A stretch of 64,000 bases of DNA from NCBI GenBank assembly GCA_030710605.1, contig CP092864.1, positions 145,265,261 through 145,329,260 of the forward strand, read 5' to 3'. A program made the position numbers and the translations under genes. This document shows positions 1 to 9,929 of this stretch, piece after piece. Source of the stretch: Cordylochernes scorpioides (lineage: Eukaryota > Arthropoda > Arachnida > Pseudoscorpiones > Chernetidae). How positions within the stretch are numbered: position 1 is the stretch's first letter; every line of letters begins with the position of its first letter. The notes under the pieces are model-generated. The model was not told the DNA's origin and did no database searches. It saw only the letters and a list, made by a program, of their open reading frames with translations.

Positions 1-245
1 ATTGTGAAGAGTAATAATGAAGGTAAAAATAAAGTGTCCAGGGGTGGGAATCGAACCCAAAGTGTTCCGCTTACCGGGCTTATACCATGTCCACTAGGCT
101 ACCCTGGACATATTTTTTCGTTCGTAAATAAATATGGAGTAATATTTAATTCAATATAATGGGGTTTATAATAATAAATTTCGATTTTTCGTTCAAAAGA
201 AACATTAGCTGGATAATATTGAAATGTCGTTTCTACAATCATAGT
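1..245 (-). repeat. tRNA-related SINE-like copy (family 1)
   Basis: A dispersed repeat whose second copy lies at 22820-23235. Both share the tRNA-like block (here 36-110), the flanking AAGAGTAATGAT-type sequence and a distal block ending near TTCGTTCAAAAGAAACA and a run like ATGTCGTTCTACAATC. On the minus strand the tRNA-like block has an A-box-like TAGCCTAGTGG and a B-box-like GGTTCGATTCC, and its ends pair as an acceptor stem (TCCAGGG with CCCTGGA). The anticodon arm is poor and lacks U33, so a functional tRNA is unlikely. A tRNA-derived SINE is the best reading. Confidence 0.5.
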
Positions 246-364
246 CAGAATCATATTGTATTATATTTGATATTTTGAAAATTATACCATATAAATGATT
301 ATTTGTTTGTTCAAACACATTGAATATATTTTCCATAATAATTGATTAGAAGATAATAGAATTG

Positions 365-1350
365 TCGTAATTTATAAAAGGTAGGTTCAATTCACCATAT
401 CAAACAAATAAGAGGAGGTACAAGAAGGTTCCAGTCACCATATCAAACAGACAAGAGGAGGTACAAGGAGGTTACAGTCACCATATCAAACAGACAAGAG
501 GAGGTACATGGAGGTTCCAGTCACCATATCAAACAGACAAGAGGAGGTACAAGGAGGTCCCAGTCACCAAATCAAACAGACAAGAGGAGGTACAAGGAGG
601 TTCCAGTCACCATATCAAACAGACAAGAGGAGGTACAAGGAGGTTCCAGTCACCATATCAAACAGACAAGAGGAGGTACAAAGAGGTCCCAGTCACCATA
701 TCAAACAGACAAGAGGAGGTACAAGGAGGTTCCAGTCACCATATCAGACAGACCAGAGGAGGTACAAGGAGGTCCCAGTCACCAAATCAAACAGACAAGA
801 GGAGGTACAAGGAGGTCCCAGTCACCATATCAAACAGACAAGAGGAGGTACAAGGAGGTTCCTGTCACCATATCAAACAGACAAGAGGAGGTACAAGGAG
901 GTTCCAGTCACCATATCAAACAGACAAGAGGAGGTACAAGGAGGTTCCAGTCACCATATCAAACAGATAAGAGGAGGTACAGGGAGGTTCCAGTTACTAT
1001 ATCAAACAGACAAGAGGAGGTACAAGGAGGTTACAGTCACCATATCAAACAGACAAGAGGAGGTACAAGGAGGTTCCAGTCACCATATTAAACAGACAAG
1101 AGGAGGTACAAGGAGGTTCCAGTCACCATATTGAACAAACAAGAGGAGGTACAAGGAGGTTCCAGTCACCATATTGAACAAACAAGAGGAGGTACAAGGA
1201 GGTTCCAGTCACCATATCAAACAGACAAGAGGAGGTACAAGGAGGTTCCTGTCACCATATTAAACAGACAAGAGGAGGTACATGGAGGTTCCAGTCACCA
1301 TATTGAACAAACAAGAGCATCTAAATGGACGTTCTACTCACCATATCTAT
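365..1350. repeat. 43-bp minisatellite, about 22 units
   Basis: Tandem array with a 43-bp period; units contain TTCCAGTCACCATATC and AGACAAGAGGAGGTACA. Units differ by scattered substitutions. A decayed continuation lies at 2500-2925 on the other side of a Penelope-like insertion. Because 43 is not a multiple of three, the open frames across it are fortuitous. On the minus strand each unit contains ATGGTGACT, a good 5' splice-site match (see exon 2929-3033). Confidence 0.95.
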
Positions 1351-1500
1351 ATATATAAAAATGAATGTTTGTATGTTTGTCTGTCTGTCTGTATGACCCC
1401 TATACAAATTCGCAGTAGTTCACTAATTCAAACCAAAATTTCCATACATAGGTAAAAAATAACGGGGATGACGATAGGCTATTTTAAAATATATATAAAT
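1351..1500. repeat. TA/TGTC microsatellite and low-complexity stretch
   Basis: Short TATATA run followed by a (TGTC)n-like run near 1370-1395 and AT-rich DNA. It lies at the left edge of the Penelope-like insertion. I see no gene. Confidence 0.5.
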
Positions 1501-1529
1501 CAATTATTAAAACTATATTAAAAACAATA

Positions 1530-2495
1530 ATAAGCATTAAGAGGAGCCTCTTGTGTAAATTTCTTTAATACCGCAAGCTTTCGAACACAACGTTCTTCAA
1601 CGGGCGTGGATAGTAAAAACCGTACTAACATGCTATTAGAGGAGAAAAACTAATATATACACCAATAAATTTACATACTAAAGAGATAATAGCGTAAAAA
1701 GAATACAACATAAATATTTAAAATTGAAATTTGCATATTACAAACGTGACGACGAAAAAATATGCAATAAACTTGAATGAGACTAAAAACTAAGGTAAAA
1801 ATTATTAAAACGGCGACATTCTTACACTAAAAGAACATAGAATAAAACGGTATATGGAAGTTAAAATCCACAAGGCCAAGGCAGGGGAAGGGAGGGTCCC
1901 ACCCAGTGCTACCACTATCTTTGAGATATAAGAGGGGGGGGTGAAAGAAAGGCTATTTATAGAGTATCTGGTAAATGTCTGGGAGGTCTATTCTACGGTT
2001 ACAGCTATTGTTTTGCGTGGAAATAATAGATTCTAGGCAGAGTCTGTGATGTTTGTTATGTATGTGTCGGTATTTAACTTGAGGATGGTCGAAATCAAAA
2101 CTATGGCCTGTTTGCGCTATATGTGTGAAAATTAAGGATTTAGGATCTTTATTGCGGATGTTGCGTCTGTGTTCTGAAATACGGATGCCAGTGGTTCTGC
2201 CTGTTTCCCCAACATAAGAAGTTGGGCAATTCAGGCACTGTACGGAATAAACTGCACCGGTAGAGTTTATGGGTAGGGTGGGTTTATCAGATTTGGTGAT
2301 GTGATGTCTAAGGATGGTGGCTAAGTTGGGGGGACTATTGTAGAGAACTTTTATGCCGTATGGGCGTAGGACTCTGGATATAGATACTATGGCAGGGGAG
2401 AACGGGAGCCAACATGTTACCCTATGAATTGTAGTGGTTCTGTGGACACATGGATCAAAACCGGGCGTTGCCCGGGTCATTCGGCTAGTAATAAA
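1530..2495 (-). mobile_element. 5'-truncated Penelope-like element
   Basis: The 43-bp array is interrupted here by a block that encodes a GIY-YIG domain on the minus strand (1953-2480). Downstream, at about 1571-1595, it carries a motif (GAAAGCTTGCGGTAT on the minus strand) that recurs in the foldback elements at 4770, 4905, 5375 and 14880. No reverse transcriptase core is visible, so only the 3' portion is present. Exact insertion boundaries are uncertain because both flanks are repetitive. Confidence 0.7.
1953..2480 (-). CDS. GIY-YIG endonuclease domain of a Penelope-like retroelement (fragment)
   Basis: Open frame of 175 codons. Residues about 76-140 match the C-terminal GIY-YIG endonuclease of Penelope-like elements: GAVYSVQCLNC supplies the cysteine pair of the linker, YVGETGR is the diagnostic YIG-type motif, followed by R and EH (ISEHRRNIR) and a THIAQTGHSFDF segment. 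In complete elements this domain nicks target DNA for retrotransposition and follows a reverse transcriptase. The N-terminal 70 residues look like the linker region, and the RT itself is absent, so the first ATG is probably internal to a longer ancestral frame. The frame is intact but likely not a functional gene by itself. Confidence 0.8.
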   Translation of the reverse strand: MTRATPGFDPCVHRTTTIHRVTCWLPFSPAIVSISRVLRPYGIKVLYNSPPNLATILRHHITKSDKPTLPINSTGAVYSVQCLNCPTSYVGETGRTTGIRISEHRRNIRNKDPKSLIFTHIAQTGHSFDFDHPQVKYRHIHNKHHRLCLESIISTQNNSCNRRIDLPDIYQILYK

Positions 2496-2499
2496 TACA

Positions 2500-2925
2500 A
2501 GAAGAGATAAAGTGTGTTTCCAGTCACTATATCAATATACAAGAAGAGGTATAAAGAGATTTAGGTCATAATATTACAGACAAGAGTATTCCTACTCAAG
2601 GAGGTTCCAGTCATCATATCAAACAGACCAGAGGAGGTACAAGGAGGTTCCAGTCACCATTATGAACAAACAAGAGCATCAGCAAAGAAGAGGTAAAGTG
2701 TGTTTCCAGTCACTATATCAATATACAAGAGGAGGTATAAAGAGATTTAGGTCATAATATTAGAGAAAAGAGTATTCCTACTCAAGGAGGTTCCAGTCAT
2801 CATATCAAACAGACAAGTGTAGTTACAAGGTGGTTCCAGTCACCCTATTAAACCGACAATAGAAGTCATCATGAGGTTCCAGTCACCATATTTGAAAGAC
2901 AAGAGGAGGTACAAAGAAATTCCAT
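2500..2925. repeat. Decayed 43-bp minisatellite next to a splice donor
   Basis: Diverged units of the 365-1350 array, partly organised as a larger duplication (2500-2690 resembles 2690-2860). The last recognisable unit (about 2876-2920) ends within about 8 bp of the donor site of the exon at 2929-3033. Confidence 0.8.
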
Positions 2926-2928
2926 TAC

Positions 2929-3033
2929 CATGTCCAACAGCCGCTTGACAAGGAATGTCACCGGGTTTCCAGCATTCCTTATCAATTCCACGGCGGTTTC
3001 ATGCGTAGAATCCCGAACGTCTTGGTTTTCCAC
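2929..3033 (-). CDS. Coding exon: C-terminal half of a PDZ domain, MPDZ/Patj-like protein
   Basis: A 105-nt exon (35 codons, phase 0 at both ends) bounded on the minus strand by TTTTTTTCCAG before GTGGAAAACC and by ATG followed by GTAATG. It reads VENQDVRDSTH and then ETAVELIRNAGNPVTFLVK, the alpha-2 helix and last beta strand of a PDZ domain; the A-E-IR-AGNPV pattern is typical of MPDZ/Patj (InaD-like) domains. PDZ domains bind C-terminal peptides, and these scaffold proteins organise apical junction complexes. It continues directly from the exon at 9930-10076, which ends in GDRILE in phase 0. The intron downstream starts almost at once with the 43-bp minisatellite. Family assignment is from memory of the motif pattern, not from a search. 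Confidence 0.8.
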
Positions 3034-3149
3034 CTGGAAAAAAAGTAATGTCAACTGTAATAATTCTCGGTCAGTCAAGACATTCTTTCTAACTCTCTAT
3101 CACATGGTTTAGCTTTAATTGGTTAAAAACCTTCGGTCACAATCAGAAT

Positions 3150-4150
3150 CAACAACAAGTATCCAAGGATAAATATCTCCTTTTATTACCACCAATTCCT
3201 CAAGCTTTGGGTGAACGACTCTTCTACAGGAATATCGAATATGATATCATTCTTAGCTTTTCAATAGATTTATACATAAGTGATATTTACATGACTTCAA
3301 ATGACAACTATTTAACATATATGACTTAATTTTACAATTGAATACAAATTAGAAGAAAACTAAAATTTCTATTGTGGACAAATTATGAATAAGATAAAAA
3401 ACTATGAATATAGATTTTCGTTATAAGATTCAAATGTGTCTATCAATATTCATCTAACAGTGTTCCCATTGCCAGGTATTTAAGAAAATTTGGTATCGGA
3501 ACCTTTTATGTAAACACCTCAAACAGAAACAATATTAAGAAGCCTCATTACCAAAACAATATTCCCAATTCTCCATTCTATAATAGTCGTTCCGTATACT
3601 CCATAAAGTTTTCTCAGTGTGATAGTTTGTATATTGGCGAGACCGGTATACAGGTTAAAGATAGGATTGACGAACATCACTGAAACATAAGTACATCAGT
3701 ACATTAAATGTACATCTTTTAGTACATCAAATAGACAGCACAAGCCACAGTTTCAACTTGTCAGATCCCCAAACCTTTTATTCAAATATTAATAGTATGT
3801 ACAGGAGAGAGTTCTTGAAGCCTTAGTCTCCATTAAGTACATCAACAGACATATAAAAATCCCAGATAATAGTTTAATACAGAATCTTTATTCATAGTTT
3901 TTAATCTTTCTTTTAATTTGTCTACAATAGAACTTTTAGTTTTCTTCTAATTTGTATTCAATTGTAAAATAAAGCTAAATATGTTAAATAGTTGTCATTT
4001 AAAGTTATGTAAGTATCACTTGTATATATAAATCTATTGAACAGCTAAGATTCATTTCATATTTGATATTCCTTTAGAAAGGTTGTTATACCTGAAAGCT
4101 TGATGTGTTGGTAATAAGACATTTATACTTGGAGACTTTTTGTTGATACT
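3150..4150 (+). mobile_element. Penelope-like foldback element with long inverted ends
   Basis: Left arm (about 3170-3400) and right arm (about 3890-4130) are imperfect inverted repeats of roughly 200 bp: for example TTTGTATTCAATTGTAAAAT at 3951 corresponds to ATTTTACAATTGAATACAAA near 3330. Each arm carries a CAAGCTTT-type motif and a CTTCTACAGG or decayed counterpart. The centre holds a broken GIY-YIG coding remnant. Inverted terminal arrangements are known in Penelope-like elements. Confidence 0.65.
3470..3860 (+). pseudogene. GIY-YIG remnant of a Penelope-like element
   Basis: At 3591-3680 the plus strand reads SVYSIKFSQC and then LYIGETGIQVKDRIDEHH before a stop, the same motif order as the intact GIY-YIG frame at 1953-2480 (YVGETGR, then R and EH). 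Upstream sequence (about 3475-3590) looks like the preceding linker in shifted frames, and downstream coding similarity is broken by stops. It is a decayed copy and not expected to make protein. Confidence 0.7.
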
Positions 4151-4734
4151 GATGGTTTAATATTGTTTGGAAGGTGTACATACCATACATATTTTATATA
4201 TCACTACGTGGAAAATTAGGGAAGACCAACTTCGGGATGACACGGCAATTTATTTCAGGCAAGAACAAACTATCAATGATAAACAAAAGATAAGGAATGA
4301 GGGAAGTGTACAGAGTAGCAAATTATAAACATAAAAATGACCACTCTGTTAACAAAAATAATAAAACCAATAAATACTTTGTTGAATATTTTCTTTCGTT
4401 CATTCATCTTTTGTATATCTGAAAATAAGCATTATCGTGATAATACCTACCGATATAAAGAAAAAAGAACATAGAACCGATGTTGCTCTTGGAGTGGAAC
4501 ACAGATTCTCTTTTTGATATACACAACTCGGTATCGAATCCCATATTGAAATTTTTTTCTTCTTCAATAGCGGATGACTCTATAGTATTACCTCTTACCT
4601 ATCAGTAAGTTTAAATTCTCTTATTTATTCTATTCAAAGAAATTTGGAGATTTAAGAGATATGTTATCCACCGAAGTACTACAAAATTATCAACTAGGTA
4701 TACATATACAATTCAAAGTCAAATTAGTAAAAAA

Positions 4735-4935
4735 TAACGACGATTGGAGTGTCTTATAAGAATTTTATTCGCAAGCTTTCAGACGTCCTTCTACAGGCTT
4801 TACAATGACAGAAAGAAATATTGAAATGAGTATTAATAGAACAAGATATCAATCTCAATATTTCTTTTTGTCATTATAAAGCCTGTAGAAGGACGTCAGA
4901 AAGCTTGCGAAATAAAGTTATTATAAAACACTCCT
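4735..4935. mobile_element. Short foldback element of the Penelope-associated type
   Basis: Inverted arms of about 80 bp around a centre near 4835: left has CGCAAGCTTTCAGACGTCC and TTCTACAGGC, right has GCCTGTAGAAGGACGTC and GAAAGCTTGCG. The same motif pair occurs at 1571, 3215, 5375, 14880, 15565 and 61190, so this is a recurrent non-autonomous family. No coding sequence. Confidence 0.6.
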
Positions 4936-5199
4936 CTTTAATCGAGCATGCTGGGGACATGGATTTCATAATACACAACGGCCTGTCCGAACTCAAGGCG
5001 GCTTTGAACTACTAATGAAATCCAGACGTCCCTCCGTCTGTTGTATATATTTCTCCCTATTTTAAATATAACTGTAAACCTTCTCCCTACTGTTGACTAG
5101 ATGTCAATATACTGTTTTTAATTGTCAATTGTCACTACTCTTCAATCATCGTTATATTTTGTTATTTTTATTCGAAAAGTTCAATTTAGTCGATTTTAA

Positions 5200-5530
5200 C
5201 AAAGTTAACTTTGAGCATAAATAGTAAAAAATGACTCTTTGTTTAATAGTTATAATATATTTTACTATTTATGCTTAAGGTTATATGAACAATAGTTACC
5301 CAGAAAACTTTGACAAAGGAAAAATAAAAATTAGGTGAAAAGTTTCATTTAATTTTGAATTTGCAAGCTTTCCAGCAAATATACTGCTCTTAGAGTATTA
5401 TCCCGTTGAAGAGCAGTATATTTGCTTGAAAGCTTGTGAATTCAAAATTGAAAGAAACTTTTTATCTGATTTTTTTCCCTTTTCAAATGCTTAAAGTTAA
5501 CTAAAGTTTACTATTTATGCTTAAATTCTA
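5200..5530. mobile_element. Nested foldback element
   Basis: Inner arms 5325-5392 and 5405-5485 are inverted repeats (GCAGTATATTTGC on the right against GCAAATATACTGC on the left) with the CAAGCTTTC motif in each. Outer arms near 5205-5235 and 5495-5525 share AGTTAAC and ATAAATAGTAAA in inverted order. No coding sequence. Confidence 0.55.
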
Positions 5531-5565
5531 TAATATTTAATTTTTTACACTATTTATATATAAAA

Positions 5566-5706
5566 ATACGGGGCTCTGGCACATTTGTAAGTGCAAAAGT
5601 CGAACTGCTTTATACATGTGTAGACATGTGGTACACTTACAGTAAAAGCAGTCGCCTACTTCTACCCACCAGGATTATCATGGCCTGTACCACGTGTACT
5701 AGGGAT
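5566..5706 (+). repeat. SINE-like family 2, truncated copy
   Basis: Matches the reverse complement of the copies at 18545-18865 and 49290-49605: GGGGCTCTGGCACATTTGTA, AGCAGTCGCCTACTTCTACC and ATTATCATGGCCTGTACCA. The tRNA-like head is missing. A further tail fragment is at 7968-8025. Confidence 0.65.
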
Positions 5707-5744
5707 AATAATAATTAAAAAAAGATTGAATTTGGACAATATTT

Positions 5745-5856
5745 TGTAATAATAAAAAATAAATCAACGATTAATTAATATTTCTTCCGAAAGATGGCGC
5801 AAGCCATCAGCAACTTTTTGTTTCACAATCAGATGCCTTTTTAATAATCACTTATA
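5745..5856. repeat. Fragment of the hammerhead-bearing foldback family
   Basis: GATGGCGCAAGCCATCAGCAAC and following sequence matches one arm of the elements at 11720-12300, 20850-21120 and 49140-49262. The ribozyme centre is absent. Confidence 0.55.
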
Positions 5857-5861
5857 AATAG

Positions 5862-6198
5862 TGTTGGAAAAGAAGGAGTTCGAGGCAGCCAATAGGAAGC
5901 CGACGGAGGGGGCTACGGGGATGCAGCGGCTGGAATGAGGAAAACAAAAGCAGAAGATCTTGCAAACAACTTTCGAACGAGAGGATTTACCCTGATTCCC
6001 CGATTCTCACACACACACACACATAGTGTAAATACATTTGAATATATATTTCATTAAATAATCCTTTACTATTTTCTTAATTGATAATAAATATAATTTT
6101 CCCTCCTGTTTTCGTCGTTTATTTTAAAAGTGGTACAAGCAGCGACAACCCCGCCGACCAAGAATAGAGACTCCATCTATAGAACTGTCGTTACAACA
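5862..6198 (+). mobile_element. Candidate solo or fragmentary LTR
   Basis: A 337-bp segment starts TGTTGGAAAAG and ends GTCGTTACAACA, giving TGTTG/CAACA inverted ends. It is followed five bases later by TGGCGTTGGTG, which looks like a primer-binding site, but no retroviral coding sequence follows. Contains an (AC)n run near 6009. No second copy is in the window, so the call rests on these end features only. Confidence 0.4.
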
Positions 6199-6489
6199 CA
6201 GAGTGGCGTTGGTGAAATCACAATAAATAGCTTCAGAAACATACATTTTTTGTTCTTCATAAATAAAAATACTTTCATAATAATTTTAATATCTAGGTTG
6301 AAATAGAAAATTACATTTCAAGGTTGAGGTAACTTGAAAAAGAGAAATTGTTTGACACATAAAATATTAGAAATTAGTAGAAATGGTAAACAAATTAACC
6401 AAGTTAAGATAATTTATCCTAATTAAGTTAATTGCTTGCTTCGGTTTGAAATTCTCCAGGGGTGTGAGATCAACAGACACATTTCTATA

Positions 6490-6785
6490 TTCCTTAGTGC
6501 GATGCATTAGCTCGCCATCTGTTATGAAAATTCGAAACTATTATAGACGCGTATGATTTTTATAAATATTAAACAATTTCTACTGTCCTAACTGTAATGG
6601 AAAAAATAATGGGCATGGTATACCAGCCGTATGGTAGATTAAACTGACCAAACCACTAAGAGGGTTCAACACTATTGAGCCAGGCCCTCCAATACTTTTT
6701 TTCATTGCAGCAAAGGCAGTAGAAATTATTTAAATTTTAAAAGAATCATACAGGTCTATTATAGTTTCGAATTTTCATTCCTTAT
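6490..6785 (+). mobile_element. Foldback element with decayed hammerhead-like core
   Basis: About 100-bp inverted ends (ATTCGAAACTATTATAGACG at 6530 versus TCTATTATAGTTTCGAAT near 6753) enclose a short centre, 6625-6690, homologous to the kissing hammerhead cores at 9681, 11317 and 62353. Here the catalytic segments are mutated: the CTGATGA element reads CTATTGA and the GAAA element reads CAAA. Confidence 0.65.
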
Positions 6786-6859
6786 TGCGTTTATCTTGTT
6801 TCTTAGTGAATATTCTTAAATATCTCGTCTCTGTGATTGCAGATTATTTTTCGTATAAA

Positions 6860-7345
6860 ATATTGACCCATGTTATGGGGATTTTTTTGTATTATTATAT
6901 GACACAAAGAACAGATTTCTCCATGGATACCAGCCCATGTTGGAATAGAGGGCAATGAATAGTCTGATGGCCTAGCGACGGAAAGACGAAAACTGGAACT
7001 GGAAACCAATTCAATAACATTGAAAGACGGAAATACAATAGCAAAACTCATTATAAAAACTAAATTAACCCAGCCTATATGCAATCTCAACATTAACAGA
7101 GAATTAACAACAATTTAAAGAATCAGAACAGAACATTTTAAAGGAATGAAGATAAACCCAGACATGAATAGATCCCACAGAAACTGTAATAACTGTCACA
7201 ACATCCAACTCACTCCGGACAATATATACTCGACCATCCTTGCAGCCCTCTATATGGCAGACATCAATCCAGAAGAGGACATCCATACGGACAAGGCACC
7301 TCATTTGACCGGTATTGTGATCAGGGTGCACTGACGGATCTGATC
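6860..7345 (+). pseudogene. LINE ORF2 fragment: RNase H end and C-terminus
   Basis: On the plus strand 6924 onward reads WIPAHVGIEGNE, then a stop, then SDGLATERRKLELE, the C-terminal RNase H motif of non-LTR retrotransposons. It continues to a Cys/His segment (NRSHRNCNNCHNIQLTPDNI at about 7168-7230) typical of the LINE C-terminus. Stops interrupt it. A similar C-terminus occurs on the minus strand at 10520-11040. Confidence 0.65.
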
Positions 7346-7445
7346 TGCTCCATGGAAAAGACACCATCACCTCATTTGACCAGTATTGTGATCAGGGTGC
7401 ATGGACCGATCTGATCTGCTCCATGGACAAGACACCATCTCCAAA
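7298..7445. repeat. Two-copy tandem repeat of about 71 bp
   Basis: CTCATTTGACCGGTATTGTG at 7300 and CTCATTTGACCAGTATTGTG at 7371, each followed by GATCAGGGTGCA and GATCTGATCTGCTCCATGGA. It sits at the 3' end of the LINE fragment. Confidence 0.8.
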
Positions 7446-7499
7446 TTTCTCAAAATAACGGATTGTCTTTAATCATCAATATATTTTATCACCCTTTAT

Positions 7500-7600
7500 T
7501 TATATAAAACAAGGCATATATTGAATTGAATAAAAAAATATTTTTCAATATTTCGGTTGGATGTGCGCCAACTTTTCAAGGTTGTGCATTCTGTATAAAT
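7500..7600 (-). repeat. Penelope-type terminal motif fragment
   Basis: On the minus strand CTTGAAAAGTTGGCGCACA is followed by CCAACCGAAATATTG, which can form a GGTTG/CAACC-type hairpin followed by GAAA. The fragment at 13130-13205 has the same layout (CTTGATAAAGGTTGGCG, then TGAAATATCGG). These look like degenerate hammerhead-like ends of Penelope-like elements; the CUGAUGA segment is not intact. Confidence 0.35.
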
Positions 7601-7967
7601 AATCTTAGAACCGCATAGCGTCATTATATTACAGTTAAAATTTATAACAGATAAATTTTGTTGATAGGTGGCAATTGATCTTAGATATATTAAAGTTAAA
7701 ATATATATTTTTTTTAATATAAAAAGGTGGAAGGGGGGAGTAAATTTGTGTATGGAATAATTATTATAAAAATTCTACCGTTATCTTTTATATACACCCA
7801 TTGTTATAAAGATATAGTTAATGGATCTTATCAAACTCTTCACCTCTTATTGCCCTGCCTAGAAGTCCTTTACGTGGCGGGCGGGAGAAGCAGCACAATT
7901 AAGGTACTGCCTTGTAGGGCAAAGTACGGTGTCGTGAGCCCCGAGCCTCTACAGTAACCGTTTTTTA

Positions 7968-8025
7968 AAATTATCCCTAGTACATGTGGTAGAGGCCATG
8001 ATAATCATGGTGGGTAGTTAGGCTG
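7968..8025 (-). repeat. SINE-like family 2, tail fragment
   Basis: TATCCCTAGTACATGTGGTA and CATGATAATCATGGTGGGTAG match the tail ends of the copies at 18550 and 49300. The stretch from 8026 to 8420 is AT-rich and I see nothing in it. Confidence 0.6.
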
Positions 8026-8424
8026 AAAATATTGTAGCCAAAGTATGTATTATGTTATTAGCAGAGTATCATTTTTTGTTTATATTTTACTAATCTGTAA
8101 ACTTTCCTCTTTGCTTATCTTTTTGTTTATCATTCATATTTTGTTCTTACCTTAAATAAATTGCTGTGTCATCCTAGTTTGTCTTTCTTAATTTTCCTCG
8201 TGGCAATATTATTATTTTCTCAAACACAAAATCTTTATCAGCAAATGAATCTCTAATATTTTTGAATGGTTTTAAATTTCACTGAAGAGATATCGTATAT
8301 ATTATTTTAAGAACTTAAATACAAAATTGCAATCAAATATCTAAATTGTTAATAAACAAATCAAACTCCTTTATCTTCTATTTCAATATATTTTTCTTTT
8401 CTTAAAATTCCAACAGAATTTTAA

Positions 8425-8790
8425 TATATTATTTACAGAATATTTATTATTTTATTCACAGAGAATATTAATTATATTATCCACAGAATATTTATTATTT
8501 TATTCACAGAATATTAATTATATTATTCACAGAATATTTATTATTTTATTCACAGAGAGAGAGAGAGAGAGAGAATATTAATTATATTATTCACAGAAGA
8601 GTTATTATTTTATTCACAGAGAGAGGGAATATTAATTATATTATTCACAGAATAGTTATTATTTTATTCACAGAATATTAATTATATTATCCACAGAATA
8701 GTTATTATTTTATTCACAGAGAATATTTATTATTTTAATCACAGAATATTTATTATTTTATTCACAGAGAGAGAGAGAGAGAATATTAAT
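8425..8790. repeat. AT-rich tandem repeat with GA microsatellites
   Basis: Imperfect tandem units built from TTATTATTTTATTCACAGA and ATATTAATTATATTATTCAC, with (GA)n expansions at about 8555-8573, 8620 and 8768-8781. Confidence 0.85.
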
Positions 8791-9034
8791 TTGGATATTC
8801 TATTACTCAGCAATATTATTTCCTTGCCTCTATTTAATCTTATGCAAATAATTTGTTAATTGTTTTGATCAAATAATAAATTGGCTTGTCATTCTGATGT
8901 TTGTATTTACTCTTTTAAAATTGAAAATGAAAAGAGTTTCTCATTCTATTCGACCGTGAATACGCCATTTTGAAATTTTAATAAGCGTATATCGTTTTAA
9001 GAATAGGAATTATCAAGAAAGATTGAAAGTTACG

Positions 9035-9135
9035 AGCAGTAAAGGCAGTATAAACTACTTAATTTTTAAAAGAATCATACGCGTCTAAAATAGTTTCGAA
9101 TTTTCATAACAGATGGCGCGCTAATGCATCATAAT
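9035..9135. repeat. Arm of the 6490/62165-type foldback family
   Basis: Carries AAAAGAATCATACGCGTCTA, ATAGTTTCGAATTTTC and GATGGCGCGCTAATGCATC, the same terminal arm as at 6760 and 9790. No ribozyme core adjoins it. Confidence 0.6.
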
Positions 9136-9149
9136 TGTTCTAATAAAAG

Positions 9150-9375
9150 ACTCAATTTGATATTATTTGATACGCGTTTCGCGCTGCTGGCGCTATTCAG
9201 TGTGGAGCAGGCTGTACCAGGAAAATGGTTTGGCCGAATAACAGGGAACAGATTAAATCAATGTTTAGTTGATTTCTGTTCCACTAGATGGCTCTATGAC
9301 ATCTAAAAAGCACATGTGCTCCTGGTCAGGATATGCCTTATTTATTTTAAATATCAACACCTGATTTTTTTATTA
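9150..9375 (-). mobile_element. Foldback remnant with decayed hammerhead motif
   Basis: The right part (TTTCTGTTCCACTAGATGGC, AAAAAGCACATGTGCT) matches the arm of the element at 14045-14500. At 9171-9212 the minus strand retains a stem-II-like GCGC/GCGC hairpin and GAAACGCGT, but the CTGATGA segment reads CTGAATA and helix I does not pair. A decayed relative of the ribozyme at 14192-14231. Confidence 0.5.
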
Positions 9376-9589
9376 TAACTTTTTCTATTACATTTCTTAT
9401 ATATATATATTTATATAATATATAGCATATAGGGTAACGGTAAAAATTGCTCGAAGCAATTATATATTTATATATTCTGAAAATAGAGCAATCCATATTG
9501 TTATATTTGTTCATGAAGGGCACATCTTATATATATTTTTTTTCCAATCTATATATATATTTATAAATGTATGTAATTTTGCTGTCCTT

Positions 9590-9870
9590 AAAGCTTATGT
9601 CCATAGTTCATCTAAAATACCCATTCCAAGAGTCTAACAACAGCATCACTATAAAAGGAAAACCAAAAATGCAATATAACAGCGGTATGGTGGATTAAAC
9701 TTGCTAAACCGCTGGGAGGGTTCACCACTGATGAGCGAGGCCCTTCCATTAATTTTTCCATTGCAGTAAGGACAGAATAAATTGTTTATTTTTAAAAAGA
9801 ATCATACTCGTCTATTATAGTTTCGAATTTTGAAAACATATGACGCGCTAATGCATCACAATAAAATAGT
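9590..9870 (+). mobile_element. Foldback element carrying hammerhead-like core (copy B)
   Basis: Terminal arm with TCTATTATAGTTTCGAATT and AAAGAATCATAC on the right, and CTGTCCTTAAAGCTTATGTCC on the left. It shares about 190 bp of internal sequence with the element at 62165-62510. The ribozyme-like core is at 9681-9747. The element ends about 60 bp from the PDZ exon at 9930-10076. Confidence 0.65.
9681..9747 (+). ncRNA. Hammerhead-like core in permuted strand order (copy B)
   Basis: Same layout as the copy at 62353-62419: AGCGGU/ACCGCU hairpin, UGGU/ACCA and CUUGC/GCGAG loop-loop helices, and CUGAUGA intact at 9727-9733. The GAAA element here reads UAAA, which should abolish hammerhead activity, so this copy is probably inactive. 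Helix II differs from the 62353 copy at its middle pair and keeps pairing through a G-U. Confidence 0.45.
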
Positions 9871-9929
9871 AATTGTAGAAAGATACAACAACGTGGAGGG
9901 TGATTAGAGATAACCAAACATGGCGTTAC

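Noticed and set aside
36-110. Functional tRNA gene
   Set aside because: Poor anticodon arm without U33, mismatches in the T stem and a repeated flank shared with 22972-23047 favour a SINE.
508-1358. Open frames of 208 and 75 codons over the 43-bp repeat
   Set aside because: They follow from tandem repetition of a stop-free unit and shift frame with unit length; no other coding sign.
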